Source: a virus
Strand: one strand, 5' to 3'
Virus record (IMG/VR): IMGVR_UViG_3300035670_007545
Coordinates: 1 to 64,000 of that record
DNA: 64,000 nt
In this document: in pieces, positions 20,693 through 30,222 of the stretch
How positions within the stretch are numbered: position 1 is the stretch's first letter
Layout: every line of letters begins with the position of its first letter
Program-made: the position numbers and the translations under genes
Notes under the pieces: model-generated
The model's input: the letters and a program-made list of their open reading frames with translations, nothing else
The model's database searches: none
Told to the model about the DNA's origin: nothing

Positions 20693-22322
20693 CTATTACC
20701 GGTTTTACAATTAAAGGATTATCATCATTATTTGTCAATTTTAGAAATTTCTGTTCATAATAATCATATCCCTCTGGAAACAACTTAAAAACATTATTAA
20801 CAAAAGGATAAAAGGAATTATTTATAAATGGATAATTAACACCATTATTATTCTCATCAAAAAATCCAACACTATAAATATCCCTCCACCTAAATTGCCC
20901 ATCAACAGTTGAATAAAAAGCATAATTTGGTATAATATCTGCCAAGTTTTTATCCACCGTTTCAACATAATCTGAAAATGCTTTTAATTGCAATTTATTG
21001 TGGGGTTTATAATAATATCCTTTCTCATTATCATTTATATCAAATATTGGTGAATGTTTTATCTTATAATAAAAATCTGAAATAACTCTTTCTATTTGCT
21101 CATATTCATTATATTCACAAAAATCACCATCAAATTCAGTTGGGGTTACATAATAAAAGAACTCCTTATTATCATTATCAAAGTAAGAGGTTGTGCCTAT
21201 ATTACTATTAGATTTTGGATTCTTACTGTCCCACCATACCTTATTATTTTTAAGAATGTTAAAACCCCAACCTTTCTTCATCCTACCATCCTTTGATGCA
21301 AAAAACCCAGATTGCCCTTTGAAAACAATTGTCAAATATAATTCAGTTAGAGGTCTATTATGATTATCTACAACTCCATCAATATTTATTTCATTCTGTA
21401 ATGTAAAATTATAAGCATAATTTGATTCTTTTATATAACCTGAAGATTTCTCATTATTATAACTCAAAATACTCTTGCCATCAAAAACACCCCTTTGAAA
21501 CCCAGATTTTGTAACAATCAATTTGTCACCCCCATCAATAACCTTATGCTTTCTAATATAATATTTTGAGGTTGTTTCCCCAGAATTGCCCCCAATAATA
21601 ACACGTTTTAATGTGTTTGGAACATTTGATTTAATCTGGTTATTAACATTAAGAATATTGATAATATATTTCTCTGAACCATAAGAATAATCACCAAATG
21701 AATATACATCATACACAACGCCATTTATCAAAACACTTTCCCCCTCCTTAATGTTATGCTCAATGCTACAAGTAAGTTTCACCATGTTGAACCCATTTAT
21801 CACTACTTGAAGGCCAATAAATGGTATTCCATCTTCTGCAACCCAATCATAGAAGATATCTCCCATTTTGATGTTAAGACTTTGCTTACTGTCCCCACTA
21901 TAAGGATAAGTCAAATAATAATTCCAATTATAGTTAAATGCTTTTGATGTATCATAACCAAATGCTGTTAAGGTGGGGGGTCTAAAAAAATCAAATTCAT
22001 ATGCTTGAAGCAACCCCTTCTTCACATTTTCATCTTGCAAATAAACTAAATCCAATAATGGATATATTAATTCGTTTCTATATTTACTAGTTGTAATGCC
22101 AGAATATGAATTATTATATGTGAAATTTATGTTAAAAACTGGTCTTATCTTAAATGATTTGTTCTTTTCTTGCTCATATAAATTCTTTAAATCAACATTA
22201 ACATCCCTATCAAACTCAATGAGTTCTTTCCTTGTTGATTCCAACTCAATTGATATCTGTGCATTATCATCATCAGATACCTTATTCTTATACACACTTG
22301 GAACAATATTATACTTATTCAT
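20679..22322 (-). CDS. Large virion protein near the baseplate wedge genes, function unknown
   Basis: 547 residues, Tyr-, Asn- and Lys-rich. It begins with a charged, possibly helical region (SIELESTRKELIEFDRDVNV) and then beta-rich sequence. A WGF...VWWDSKNPK stretch lies near the middle and the C-terminus contains GQFRWRDIYSVGFFDENNNG. I recognise no family. The start overlaps the end of the 1697-residue gene by 8 bp, so the two are probably coupled. By order after gp25, gp6 and the giant protein it occupies the place of T4 gp8, but I see no sequence evidence for homology. Confidence 0.6.
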   Translation of the reverse strand: MNKYNIVPSVYKNKVSDDDNAQISIELESTRKELIEFDRDVNVDLKNLYEQEKNKSFKIRPVFNINFTYNNSYSGITTSKYRNELIYPLLDLVYLQDENVKKGLLQAYEFDFFRPPTLTAFGYDTSKAFNYNWNYYLTYPYSGDSKQSLNIKMGDIFYDWVAEDGIPFIGLQVVINGFNMVKLTCSIEHNIKEGESVLINGVVYDVYSFGDYSYGSEKYIINILNVNNQIKSNVPNTLKRVIIGGNSGETTSKYYIRKHKVIDGGDKLIVTKSGFQRGVFDGKSILSYNNEKSSGYIKESNYAYNFTLQNEINIDGVVDNHNRPLTELYLTIVFKGQSGFFASKDGRMKKGWGFNILKNNKVWWDSKNPKSNSNIGTTSYFDNDNKEFFYYVTPTEFDGDFCEYNEYEQIERVISDFYYKIKHSPIFDINDNEKGYYYKPHNKLQLKAFSDYVETVDKNLADIIPNYAFYSTVDGQFRWRDIYSVGFFDENNNGVNYPFINNSFYPFVNNVFKLFPEGYDYYEQKFLKLTNNDDNPLIVKPVIDDCE

Positions 22323-25300
22323 TTAAATATTTTGTTTTAAACTTATCCATAGCAGAAAATCCCTTCTTAATACCAAAATAGAAATGAAATGGCGCTCCAA
22401 CTATAAAAGATTTAGTAAAATTATTATCGTCTTTATTATATTTGCCATCTTTTTGTGCAAAAATATAACCCCTATCATTATTATAACTCAAATCATAAGA
22501 TGAATCTGAAAAGTAATCTGTTGTTGTATAATTTTTCACACTTGAAGGATTATTTGGCTTAATACGTTCAAGAGATTGGTATCTTTTATTCTTAATATCT
22601 GTTTGTGCTGTTCCCCAATTATTCTTTTCAGTTCCAAAAATTGTTCTTGAAGTTTTATCCAAATTCCAAGAATAAAATGGCACATCTTGCGACTTATTTC
22701 CATAATTTTCTATAACTAAAGTATTTGTTTCCCCTCTCCTAAAATTAACTCTACCTGGGGTGATATGGTCTTTTAATTGCAAATCGGTTTGTGATGATGA
22801 ATAGAAGACACCCATATAGTTTTTATCTTTGCTATTAGAACTCTTTTCACTAAAAATTATAGTTGGTGAATTATCTGTTTTAAACTCATACAATTCTGGT
22901 GAAAATTTAACAACACCAAATTCAGAGTTGATTGATAATAATTGAGCCAAATCCCCATCTATCTTTTTCCCATCTCGGCTAAAAAATGAATTTAAAACCC
23001 TTTCGCTCCTTAAAAAATTAGAATCCAATATCCTACTAATAACAAAAAAATTAACTAAATCAGAATTATCATAATGACTTGTGGGGTTGATTGAATTCAC
23101 AACATAACCATAACTACTAAAATTATTAAATGATGCCTCCTGCCTATTCTTAACACCTAAATTAACAATTGTAGTTGGATACATCAAGTTATAATTATTT
23201 AACCTAATATTACTATTACTATCTTTTGTATTATTATTATTACCAACAAATTTAGTATCATAATATGGTGAACTTCTATAATAAAAATTATTTGTATCTT
23301 CATCATAATAAACCAAGTCTTTGCAATATTCAGGATTTGCCCTGTTTGTGTTTACCCTAAAAGAAAACATAAATAAAGAACCATTTACCCAGTTGTTTAC
23401 AAATGTTTCAGAAATAATACCTCTACATATTCCATAATTCAATTTAAATCTAAAAATCCATTCACGAAAAGCAACAAAATCTTTAAGTAAATCAAGTATT
23501 GGTCTTCTAACTAATTGGTAACACCCATCCTTTATATAAGTTTCTTGATATTTTTTTGATGTACATTCCTCATTTATTGTTAATTTACCTGCAACATTTG
23601 AATAACAAGAGTATGGGACCAATTTATTGCATAAATTAAATGTATTCAATACATCCGAAGCATTTGGTAAACCAGAAATATCATATCCACCTATACTAGC
23701 ATCAAAAAGTGGATTGGATTGAAGAGACACCCCCTCACCCTGTGAAGATTTGGGGTATGTGTAAATCCTAAAATTATTATTCTGTTGTAATACACCAACA
23801 CTATTATTAATCCAATTCTTCCCATCTAATCCATCTGATGTTGGAAGTCTATCTGTTCTTAACACTACCTTATTATTAGCACGTAATAATTTTCTATCTT
23901 TCAACTCAAGATGCGAACTATATGAAAAATATAACATTAATTTTGGTTGCCTAAATAACATCCCCACAAGATCAAAAATACCAAGAAGATAAATTAAATC
24001 AGTTGTATCCCCATCATATTGGTTATTATCTTTCACATTACCAATTCCATTCATATAAGTACCACCATTAAAATCCAATCTTGATAAATTGTATTTTGAA
24101 TCAAGTAAACTACTTGGTGTGTTTTTTGGGAAATATTTATCTGTACCGGCACGTTCACCATTTTGTATAAAGAAATTATCATCCACATCAAATGGATATG
24201 CTTTTGTCCAGTTTTTTAAGAATTTAACTCTAAAATCATTAAGTCCTAATTTTGATATTTGTTTCCTTGTTATTGGACTTCTATTATTTAATATACCAGC
24301 ATAATATGAAATAGCATCTGTTTTGTATGGTGCATAATCTTGTCCAGGTTCAAATACATATGAATCAAATGAAATATCATTTTGGTCTGTTAATGTTTGT
24401 ATTGTTAAATTATTACTATAAATGCTCCCATTATTGAAATCATTAAGTTTTTGTATTGGTATATTTAATTTGGTATTAATAGTGAAACTAACTTGATCCT
24501 CATTGTCATAACCAAAAATCTTACCTAGTCCATATTTGTTTGTATATTCAGGTGAATATGGATCCACACCCCTCTGTATAACTAAAACATATTGATTTTC
24601 TATATTTTGAAAGTATTCAATTGGGTTATTTATAATCAACTCATCCCCAACAACAGCTTGATTCCCCAATTTAACCCTTAATACTGCAGGTGATGTTAAT
24701 ACACTTGGTAAATAACCTTTTTTTGTTTTGTCTGACATTTTAATATAATCAAAATATGTCATACCTGTCAATACTTGGAAGTATTCCAAATCAGAAGCAT
24801 AGTAAGATGTGTTAGTTATTCCAGTTAAAACTGGTAATGTGTATGTTTTTGTTTCATCAGTATCTTGCGTTGCGGCATATTTAACAGTTATAGTTTTATT
24901 TTGTTCAGTTATTTTAATAGAACCTGGTTTCCCAAAAAGAACCTCCCCATCTACTGTTGTAGCACTATATTTGAAATTTGTATCTTTTGACAAACTACTA
25001 TTAACAAAACTTAATAACTCCCCTGTCTCAATTAAAACATCAGATAAAACAACAATAACATTGTCATAATGATAAGTCCCTCTATTTAAATTATTTGCAA
25101 ATGAAACTTTTATTTTATTTTTACCAGAAAAATAATTATCTCTCAAATTAAAATAATTAATTCTTTCACCAACTGGTAATGTTTCACTATAAACTGAAAA
25201 ATTCTTTGCAAAGGTAGATAACATATATTTGTCAGACCTTGGCATTTTGATGTCTGTTTCACCAACATTTTTAGGTTTCACACCAGATGAGTTTGTTGTC

Positions 25301-27408
25301 CTACCCGCAATAGCTTGTGTTAATGCAAAAAGCATTAATGGTTTATCTTCTTCATACAAAGTATCATCTACATATTTTTTATCTTCTCTTTCAACAATAT
25401 CTTTTAAATTAGTCCAATTAAAGTTTTGAGAAAAATTATCATAATATAAAGTATTATTTGATAATTGTGATAATAACCCATTATTTTGATTTGACCCCTC
25501 CAATTCAACATCCACTTCTTCAATTTCACAATCACAAAGTTCACAATTTGGATATGTTATATTAGGTAAGTGTATTTTTTTTATTTTTCTTCTTATTATT
25601 TTTTTAAAATTTTTTATGAGAAATATATTCAATACTGTTAATGCAACCAATTCTGCAATTTGTATAATTGCTTGTCCAAACAAAAATGCACTAAACATTG
25701 GACTAAGTGGATTTAAAGTTGCAAGAGTAATTCCTGCTTCTGTAAAGTAATATAATATAAAGTTAATTTGTTTAGCCAATAAAAAATTAACTAAAGTAAG
25801 TATTGCTGGTAGTAGTATTACACCAAAAAAGTTCCACAAAAATGCAACCAAATGATATCCAAATATTAAAGGAATATTAATAAATTGCAATATTTGTACA
25901 ATAAGGGAAAATAAAAAATATAGTAAATCAAAGTTCTTAACCCCATCGTTAACTGGATACTTATTAACATTTTGCTCACAACTTCTATCTGAAATTTCTT
26001 TTATTCCTATAAATTTACCTTGTGATGTGCCGCCTTGATACTGATCAACCAACCCCGCAACTGTATATACCTTATTATATTCAAATTCATAAAAAGTATC
26101 TTCACACCTTATTGCAGCATCTTTATTTGTATATCCATCCCAATCCAAACCAAAATAATATGAACCTGCTAATTCTTTTTTTCTACTATCAATAGTAGAA
26201 TTAATAGGATCACTACTACCCCCAATATTCCAACCATACTCCTTAATGTTTGGTACTAAAAAATGTGCTTTTCTTGAGGTGTCTGTTGAGTTATCAACAT
26301 CCTGCCATTTTACCTTAAATCTATATTTACCTTTTGTTGGTATTCCTATTTTCTCATCATTTGTTATTATCTGATTTCCGTTTTCATCTGTAACAACATA
26401 GTCCAAATTCATAGGTAATTCAACAACCCAAGCACCATCCCCATCTATAACTCTACCATTATTACCTAATTCATATTGTTCAAGAATGGGCAAACCATTT
26501 TCATCAAGATTTTTTGTTTGCCTTATTGCCAATATTTGACCAGGACCGGTTTCAAGTTGGCACAAATTACCCATACTTTCCTTTACTCGGCAATTAATTC
26601 TTACACTATCTATATTACTTGTTCCAAATATTGAACCAATGAAAATAGATGTTGGCTGTATATCAATATTAGCATCATCCCTTAAATCAAAATCAACCCT
26701 ATTTATGGTTGAATCACAAGTTTCAGGATTACCCCAAAGTGGGGATATGGTAATACCTTTTGATAAAGAAACAATCTGCGGCAAAGAATTTAAATCTGAT
26801 GATTTTTGAAATGAATTACCCTTAAATTGCGCTTCTGTTGCCCTACCCATTCTAATCAAATCTTGGGGGGTCAATGAATATTCACCCATATCTGACAAAT
26901 CAAGATCCATTAGTATGGTATAACTTCCAACAGGAACACCAAATATCATGTAATCCCCACTTGAATTTGTCTTTACTGTATATTTGTAATACTTCTCATA
27001 TACCTCAATGGCTTGACCATCAAACATAACATCATTCAATGAGGGAAATGTTCCTGTTGCAACATGCCCAGGATATGATGGTTCATATGGTAATAAGTTA
27101 TACCTATAACCATCCTCATTCTTATCATTTATTGACTTATATGGATATATTGAGGTGATTAACTCATTATTCTTGTCCTCTTCACTTAATGGAATAAAAA
27201 TTGAAATCCTAGCATTTGGAATACCAAAACCATTATTTGCAGTAACTCTACCCGCAACAACTCCATAGTTTGCACAATCTAATGTATAAACATCTGATTG
27301 CCTTATTTTGAAAGATAAAATCTCAAGGAATTCAATATTTTGGTCTAACTGAAAATTGACAACCTTATCTTGACCAATTTCAGTCCTAATTCTAAAACTA
27401 TTTTGCAT
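22315..27408 (-). CDS. Giant baseplate-region protein with carboxypeptidase-regulatory-like domain and multi-pass hydrophobic segment
   Basis: 1697 residues, directly after gp6 and so at the position of T4 gp7. Residues 48-170 (VVAGRVTANNGFGIPNARI ... TNSSGDYMIFGVPVGSYTI) follow the pattern of CarboxypepD_reg beta-sandwich domains, which are common in Bacteroidota. Residues about 493-598 are strongly hydrophobic, enough for four membrane-spanning helices. A basic stretch (KNFKKIIRRKIKKIH) and a Cys cluster (CELCDC, 622-627) follow. Such a segment is unusual in a virion protein. The remaining 1000 or so residues are Asn/Tyr-rich with no motif recognised. The start lies 16 nt after a TATTTATA box. 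Structural role is inferred from context. Confidence 0.7.
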   Translation of the reverse strand: MQNSFRIRTEIGQDKVVNFQLDQNIEFLEILSFKIRQSDVYTLDCANYGVVAGRVTANNGFGIPNARISIFIPLSEEDKNNELITSIYPYKSINDKNEDGYRYNLLPYEPSYPGHVATGTFPSLNDVMFDGQAIEVYEKYYKYTVKTNSSGDYMIFGVPVGSYTILMDLDLSDMGEYSLTPQDLIRMGRATEAQFKGNSFQKSSDLNSLPQIVSLSKGITISPLWGNPETCDSTINRVDFDLRDDANIDIQPTSIFIGSIFGTSNIDSVRINCRVKESMGNLCQLETGPGQILAIRQTKNLDENGLPILEQYELGNNGRVIDGDGAWVVELPMNLDYVVTDENGNQIITNDEKIGIPTKGKYRFKVKWQDVDNSTDTSRKAHFLVPNIKEYGWNIGGSSDPINSTIDSRKKELAGSYYFGLDWDGYTNKDAAIRCEDTFYEFEYNKVYTVAGLVDQYQGGTSQGKFIGIKEISDRSCEQNVNKYPVNDGVKNFDLLYFLFSLIVQILQFINIPLIFGYHLVAFLWNFFGVILLPAILTLVNFLLAKQINFILYYFTEAGITLATLNPLSPMFSAFLFGQAIIQIAELVALTVLNIFLIKNFKKIIRRKIKKIHLPNITYPNCELCDCEIEEVDVELEGSNQNNGLLSQLSNNTLYYDNFSQNFNWTNLKDIVEREDKKYVDDTLYEEDKPLMLFALTQAIAGRTTNSSGVKPKNVGETDIKMPRSDKYMLSTFAKNFSVYSETLPVGERINYFNLRDNYFSGKNKIKVSFANNLNRGTYHYDNVIVVLSDVLIETGELLSFVNSSLSKDTNFKYSATTVDGEVLFGKPGSIKITEQNKTITVKYAATQDTDETKTYTLPVLTGITNTSYYASDLEYFQVLTGMTYFDYIKMSDKTKKGYLPSVLTSPAVLRVKLGNQAVVGDELIINNPIEYFQNIENQYVLVIQRGVDPYSPEYTNKYGLGKIFGYDNEDQVSFTINTKLNIPIQKLNDFNNGSIYSNNLTIQTLTDQNDISFDSYVFEPGQDYAPYKTDAISYYAGILNNRSPITRKQISKLGLNDFRVKFLKNWTKAYPFDVDDNFFIQNGERAGTDKYFPKNTPSSLLDSKYNLSRLDFNGGTYMNGIGNVKDNNQYDGDTTDLIYLLGIFDLVGMLFRQPKLMLYFSYSSHLELKDRKLLRANNKVVLRTDRLPTSDGLDGKNWINNSVGVLQQNNNFRIYTYPKSSQGEGVSLQSNPLFDASIGGYDISGLPNASDVLNTFNLCNKLVPYSCYSNVAGKLTINEECTSKKYQETYIKDGCYQLVRRPILDLLKDFVAFREWIFRFKLNYGICRGIISETFVNNWVNGSLFMFSFRVNTNRANPEYCKDLVYYDEDTNNFYYRSSPYYDTKFVGNNNNTKDSNSNIRLNNYNLMYPTTIVNLGVKNRQEASFNNFSSYGYVVNSINPTSHYDNSDLVNFFVISRILDSNFLRSERVLNSFFSRDGKKIDGDLAQLLSINSEFGVVKFSPELYEFKTDNSPTIIFSEKSSNSKDKNYMGVFYSSSQTDLQLKDHITPGRVNFRRGETNTLVIENYGNKSQDVPFYSWNLDKTSRTIFGTEKNNWGTAQTDIKNKRYQSLERIKPNNPSSVKNYTTTDYFSDSSYDLSYNNDRGYIFAQKDGKYNKDDNNFTKSFIVGAPFHFYFGIKKGFSAMDKFKTKYLNE

Positions 27409-27411
27409 TTT

Positions 27412-27467
27412 ATTCTTTATTGTTTATAAATATTTTATTATATGTTATTTATAAAAGAATAAAGAAT
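27412..27467 (-). promoter_or_regulatory. Inverted repeat flanking a promoter box and abutting a start codon
   Basis: A perfect 10-bp inverted repeat (27412-27421 with 27458-27467, arm AATAAAGAAT) encloses a 36-nt loop containing the TATTTATA box. In the minus-strand RNA the 3' arm ends 3 nt before the ATG at 27408. Read-through RNA could fold and cover the start, while RNA starting in the loop could not. The arms are AT-rich, so the stem would be weak. Confidence 0.4.
27425..27432 (-). promoter_or_regulatory. Candidate late promoter box TATTTATA
   Basis: The minus strand reads AATATTTATAAACAATAAAG with the core ending 16 nt before the ATG at 27408. It lies in the 79-bp gap between gp6 and the giant baseplate gene. 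Confidence 0.6.
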
Positions 27468-27487
27468 ATCCCCACAAAATAAATAAT

Positions 27488-29323
27488 TTAAATAATGGTC
27501 AATCCATTATTTGTCTTCACCTTTACTGTTATATCTCTTTCTGGATACCTTATATGATATATCTCATTTGAGTCAGCATAGATAGTTTCATCAGTTGCAC
27601 GTATAATTCTATTTGATGCTGGTGGATAATACCCAACAACTGGCTCACCACCAGAATAGTTGCCCCCAACCAAATTTTTGAATACAATAGCTGACACAGT
27701 AATCACCCCATTCAAATTCTGAATACTGCTCTTTATCTCAGATATATTTATGTCCTTACCCAACTGAATGTTCTGTGGTATGAAATAATTATTTATTGTT
27801 GAAATAATGTTATTAACAATATCTTTTGATGCAAACCCTGCTGATATGGTAACAGCCGCCTCAACACCAACATCTATAACTTTTGCAGATGAAACAACAA
27901 TATAATCATTTATCATCCTATAATTTGATAAATAATTTGCAATATTGTCTGTCAAAAATCTTGAATTATCACTAATCAATTTCCCATTTGCATCATAAGA
28001 CAAAACAAGAACTTGTATTTTATTATCAACCTCTTGAACTGATACTTTTGCTGGTGCACCAAATTGTGGTGGCATATTACGTATAATTGATTCATAATCA
28101 TTTATGGTAACTGCTCTTTTCTGTGCTGCAAAGTTAAATGATACAAAATTCCTAACTTCTTCTGTACTTGGCAATCCTGCTCCACCAATAGCTGGAAATA
28201 AATTATTAACTCTTAGTGAGTTAATTACAGCTGACTCTTGTGCTGGATTTCCTGCATTCAACCTAAATGAATTAACCCCAATCTGATTAATTGTATTTGG
28301 TCCAAGATTTGTATTTAATCCACCCCCAACTCTATATTGAACAAATAATGTACTATTTGGTTTCAATGTTCTACCCAATGAGAAATTATTCAAATAATTC
28401 TGTAATGTAGGTAATTGCCCTGTTGTTGTGAATTGGTTTAACTGTTCCATTGCTGTATTAACCCCATTACCAAATGTAATCTTCTTAAACCCCTCTGATG
28501 TAAATTCACTTATAAAACGATTATCTGTTTGAATATACTTTCCAACCTTTATACCTGCATTTCCTGTATCTTTTGTTGGGTCAATAATGAAAACCCTATC
28601 CTCTGCCAATGAATCAACCTCATACCATTTATTTGCATCTCCAATGAACTCTGATGATGGGGGAATTGTATTTATTTGTCCATCTTTTAATAACACACTT
28701 GTAATCCCCAAAACATTCTTGTCTGGTAAAAATAATTCAAAAAATGGCCTAACATCAGATGCTGTAATAACTCTCTTAAAAACCTTTGTAACACCATTGA
28801 TAACTGGTTCACGTTTTGTTAAAGTATAACTAATAATATTATTATTTAATTTGTTTGGTATAACTGTTCTATTTGCAAGACCTTGACCATCATAATCTGA
28901 TGAAAAATCAATATCATTTATGCTTTCAAAAATAACACCATTACCCAAGACTTGTGCACCCCTTTCAAGAACCCCAGCATAACTTGCATCAGGCTTATCT
29001 CCAAATGGGGGGACAGTTATTGAAAAATCACACAAGGTCAATGAAGGTCTTTGTCCTGGTATTTTTAAACCATAAGTTCTTGCTATATTATATATAGAAG
29101 ACTTTTGTTGGGCGTATTGTAAAACTGTTTCTTGCAAACTCCTGTCAATATGATAATGTAAATTATCTGCAACAGCAGCATTCAAATCAAGGAAAACAGA
29201 GAATATTGAAGCATCATTAAAATCATTTATTAAATCAGGATAATATGTTCTAACATAATTTAATAATTCAGTTCTTATGCTCTGAAAATCCCTAACACCA
29301 TATGATATCTTTCTATCTGACAT
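27488..29323 (-). CDS. 6: Baseplate wedge protein, gp6 / baseplate J family
   Basis: 611 residues, close to T4 gp6 (660). The N-terminus has the family pattern VRDFQSIRTELLNYVRTYYP ... DFNDASIFSVFLDLNAAVAD, followed by LHYHIDRSLQETVLQYAQ. A middle region with FGNGVNTA and the repeat-like C-terminal half, including GGAGLPSTEEVRNFVSFNF and TINDYESIIRNMP, match baseplate J-like proteins. gp6 dimers join the wedges of the contractile-tail baseplate into a ring. The gene follows gp25 after 1 bp, the same neighbour relation as in many myoviruses, so both are one transcript. Confidence 0.92.
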   Translation of the reverse strand: MSDRKISYGVRDFQSIRTELLNYVRTYYPDLINDFNDASIFSVFLDLNAAVADNLHYHIDRSLQETVLQYAQQKSSIYNIARTYGLKIPGQRPSLTLCDFSITVPPFGDKPDASYAGVLERGAQVLGNGVIFESINDIDFSSDYDGQGLANRTVIPNKLNNNIISYTLTKREPVINGVTKVFKRVITASDVRPFFELFLPDKNVLGITSVLLKDGQINTIPPSSEFIGDANKWYEVDSLAEDRVFIIDPTKDTGNAGIKVGKYIQTDNRFISEFTSEGFKKITFGNGVNTAMEQLNQFTTTGQLPTLQNYLNNFSLGRTLKPNSTLFVQYRVGGGLNTNLGPNTINQIGVNSFRLNAGNPAQESAVINSLRVNNLFPAIGGAGLPSTEEVRNFVSFNFAAQKRAVTINDYESIIRNMPPQFGAPAKVSVQEVDNKIQVLVLSYDANGKLISDNSRFLTDNIANYLSNYRMINDYIVVSSAKVIDVGVEAAVTISAGFASKDIVNNIISTINNYFIPQNIQLGKDINISEIKSSIQNLNGVITVSAIVFKNLVGGNYSGGEPVVGYYPPASNRIIRATDETIYADSNEIYHIRYPERDITVKVKTNNGLTII

Positions 29324-29324
29324 A

Positions 29325-29801
29325 TTATATATTTATTACAACAACTTCACTACCTGAAAAACTATTATTGTTTGTAGTGTATTCTATTTTTATTTTTGCA
29401 GTATTCTGATATGTACCATTCCCAGGTGAACGATAAACCTTGTCCCTGGATGATAATCCAACATCATCAACACTTAACCTATCCCCTTGCACCTCCTCAT
29501 TCTGATCCAAAGGTTCAATGATTATCTTATTTATAACCAAATTTGGTATATACTTTGCAACAGAATCTCTAATATCTGTTTCAATAACATCAAATGACAC
29601 AACATCTAATGGTTCAAATAGAAATTCATATAATCTTGTTCCAAAATCTGGAAGGTAATACCTACTTCCCTTTCTTGTTAATAACAAATGCAATAAAGAT
29701 GCTCTAATCTCATCTGAAGCAGTTTCTGTCATCTTTAAGGCATCCCCACGAAGTGAAGTGTCAAAAGGAAATTCAACACCATATGTAAAACCTTCAGCCA
29801 T
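29325..29801 (-). CDS. 25: Baseplate wedge protein gp25 family
   Basis: 158 residues, with T4 gp25 at 132. It has the family signature: a short N-terminal part, then IRASLLHLLLTRKGSRYYLPDFGTRLYEFLFEP, then DVIETDIRDSVAKYIPNL and a C-terminal two-strand segment. The RxYxPDFGTxLxxxLFEP core is diagnostic of gp25 / gpW-lysozyme-like wedge proteins, which help start sheath polymerisation and anchor the wedge. Its own TATTTATA box lies 15 nt upstream. It is divergent from the only plus-strand gene and upstream of gp6. Confidence 0.95.
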   Translation of the reverse strand: MAEGFTYGVEFPFDTSLRGDALKMTETASDEIRASLLHLLLTRKGSRYYLPDFGTRLYEFLFEPLDVVSFDVIETDIRDSVAKYIPNLVINKIIIEPLDQNEEVQGDRLSVDDVGLSSRDKVYRSPGNGTYQNTAKIKIEYTTNNNSFSGSEVVVINI

Positions 29802-29816
29802 TATAACTCATTTAAA

Positions 29817-29824
29817 TATAAATA
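29817..29824 (-). promoter_or_regulatory. Candidate late promoter box TATTTATA (leftward)
   Basis: The minus strand reads ATATATTTATATTTAAATG, with the core ending 15 nt before the gp25 ATG at 29801. It is paired head to head with the rightward copy at 29866-29873 in the 83-bp divergent region. Confidence 0.65.
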
Positions 29825-29865
29825 TATCTTTTTCACAAATTTTGAAATTAATTTAATCTATTGTA

Positions 29866-29873
29866 TATTTATA
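29866..29873 (+). promoter_or_regulatory. Candidate late promoter box TATTTATA (rightward)
   Basis: The plus strand reads TGTATATTTATATAAAAA with the core ending 11 nt before the ATG at 29885. This is the only plus-strand gene in the window and it carries the motif in its own orientation. That is the best evidence that the motif is directional. Confidence 0.65.
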
Positions 29874-29884
29874 TAAAAAAAACT

Positions 29885-30145
29885 ATGAAAACTTTAAGGC
29901 TATCAGAAGCTGGTTTATCCAGACTAGTTCAAAAAATTGTTGAAGAAAAAGGAAGTGAAGGCCACTTTATGGATTATCATGCTGCTGGTAAAGCAAAGAC
30001 TGGTAAAAAAGCACTATCTATGATTAAAAAAATCACAGATAAACTTTCAACAATGAAAGATAAATTTGATAATAGCAATTTTGCTTTTAGTGAAGCTGAT
30101 GTAAAAAAACTTGAGCAAATTTATGATACCCTAAGTGGTAAATAA
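29885..30145 (+). CDS. Small plus-strand protein with LRLSEAGLSRLV N-terminus
   Basis: 86 residues from the ATG at 29885. A longer reading would need a TTG at 29861, inside the promoter box. The opening MKTLRLSEAGLSRLVQKIVEE resembles the short LTESDLxRLVKRVIxE-type N-termini that I recall on several phage virion proteins. A Lys-rich middle (AAGKAKTGKKALSMIKK) and a helical C-terminal part (FSEADVKKLEQIYDTLSGK) follow. It is predicted all-helical, basic and probably cytoplasmic or packaged. It has its own promoter box and a shared bidirectional terminator with nrdA. No function can be assigned. Confidence 0.8.
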   Translation: MKTLRLSEAGLSRLVQKIVEEKGSEGHFMDYHAAGKAKTGKKALSMIKKITDKLSTMKDKFDNSNFAFSEADVKKLEQIYDTLSGK

Positions 30146-30165
30146 TTTTTGAGCAAAATTAGTAA

Positions 30166-30206
30166 TAAAAACCCCCGAATCTAAATTAATAGACTGGGGG
30201 TTTCTT
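30166..30206. terminator. Bidirectional terminator between convergent genes
   Basis: Arms AAACCCCC (30169-30176) and GGGGGTTT (30196-30203) enclose an AT-rich loop with a partial inner stem (ATCTA / TAGA). A-rich sequence stands on the left and T-rich on the right, so it can work for both the plus-strand gene ending at 30145 and nrdA ending at 30223. Confidence 0.85.
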
Positions 30207-30222
30207 ATTTAACAAATTGAAT

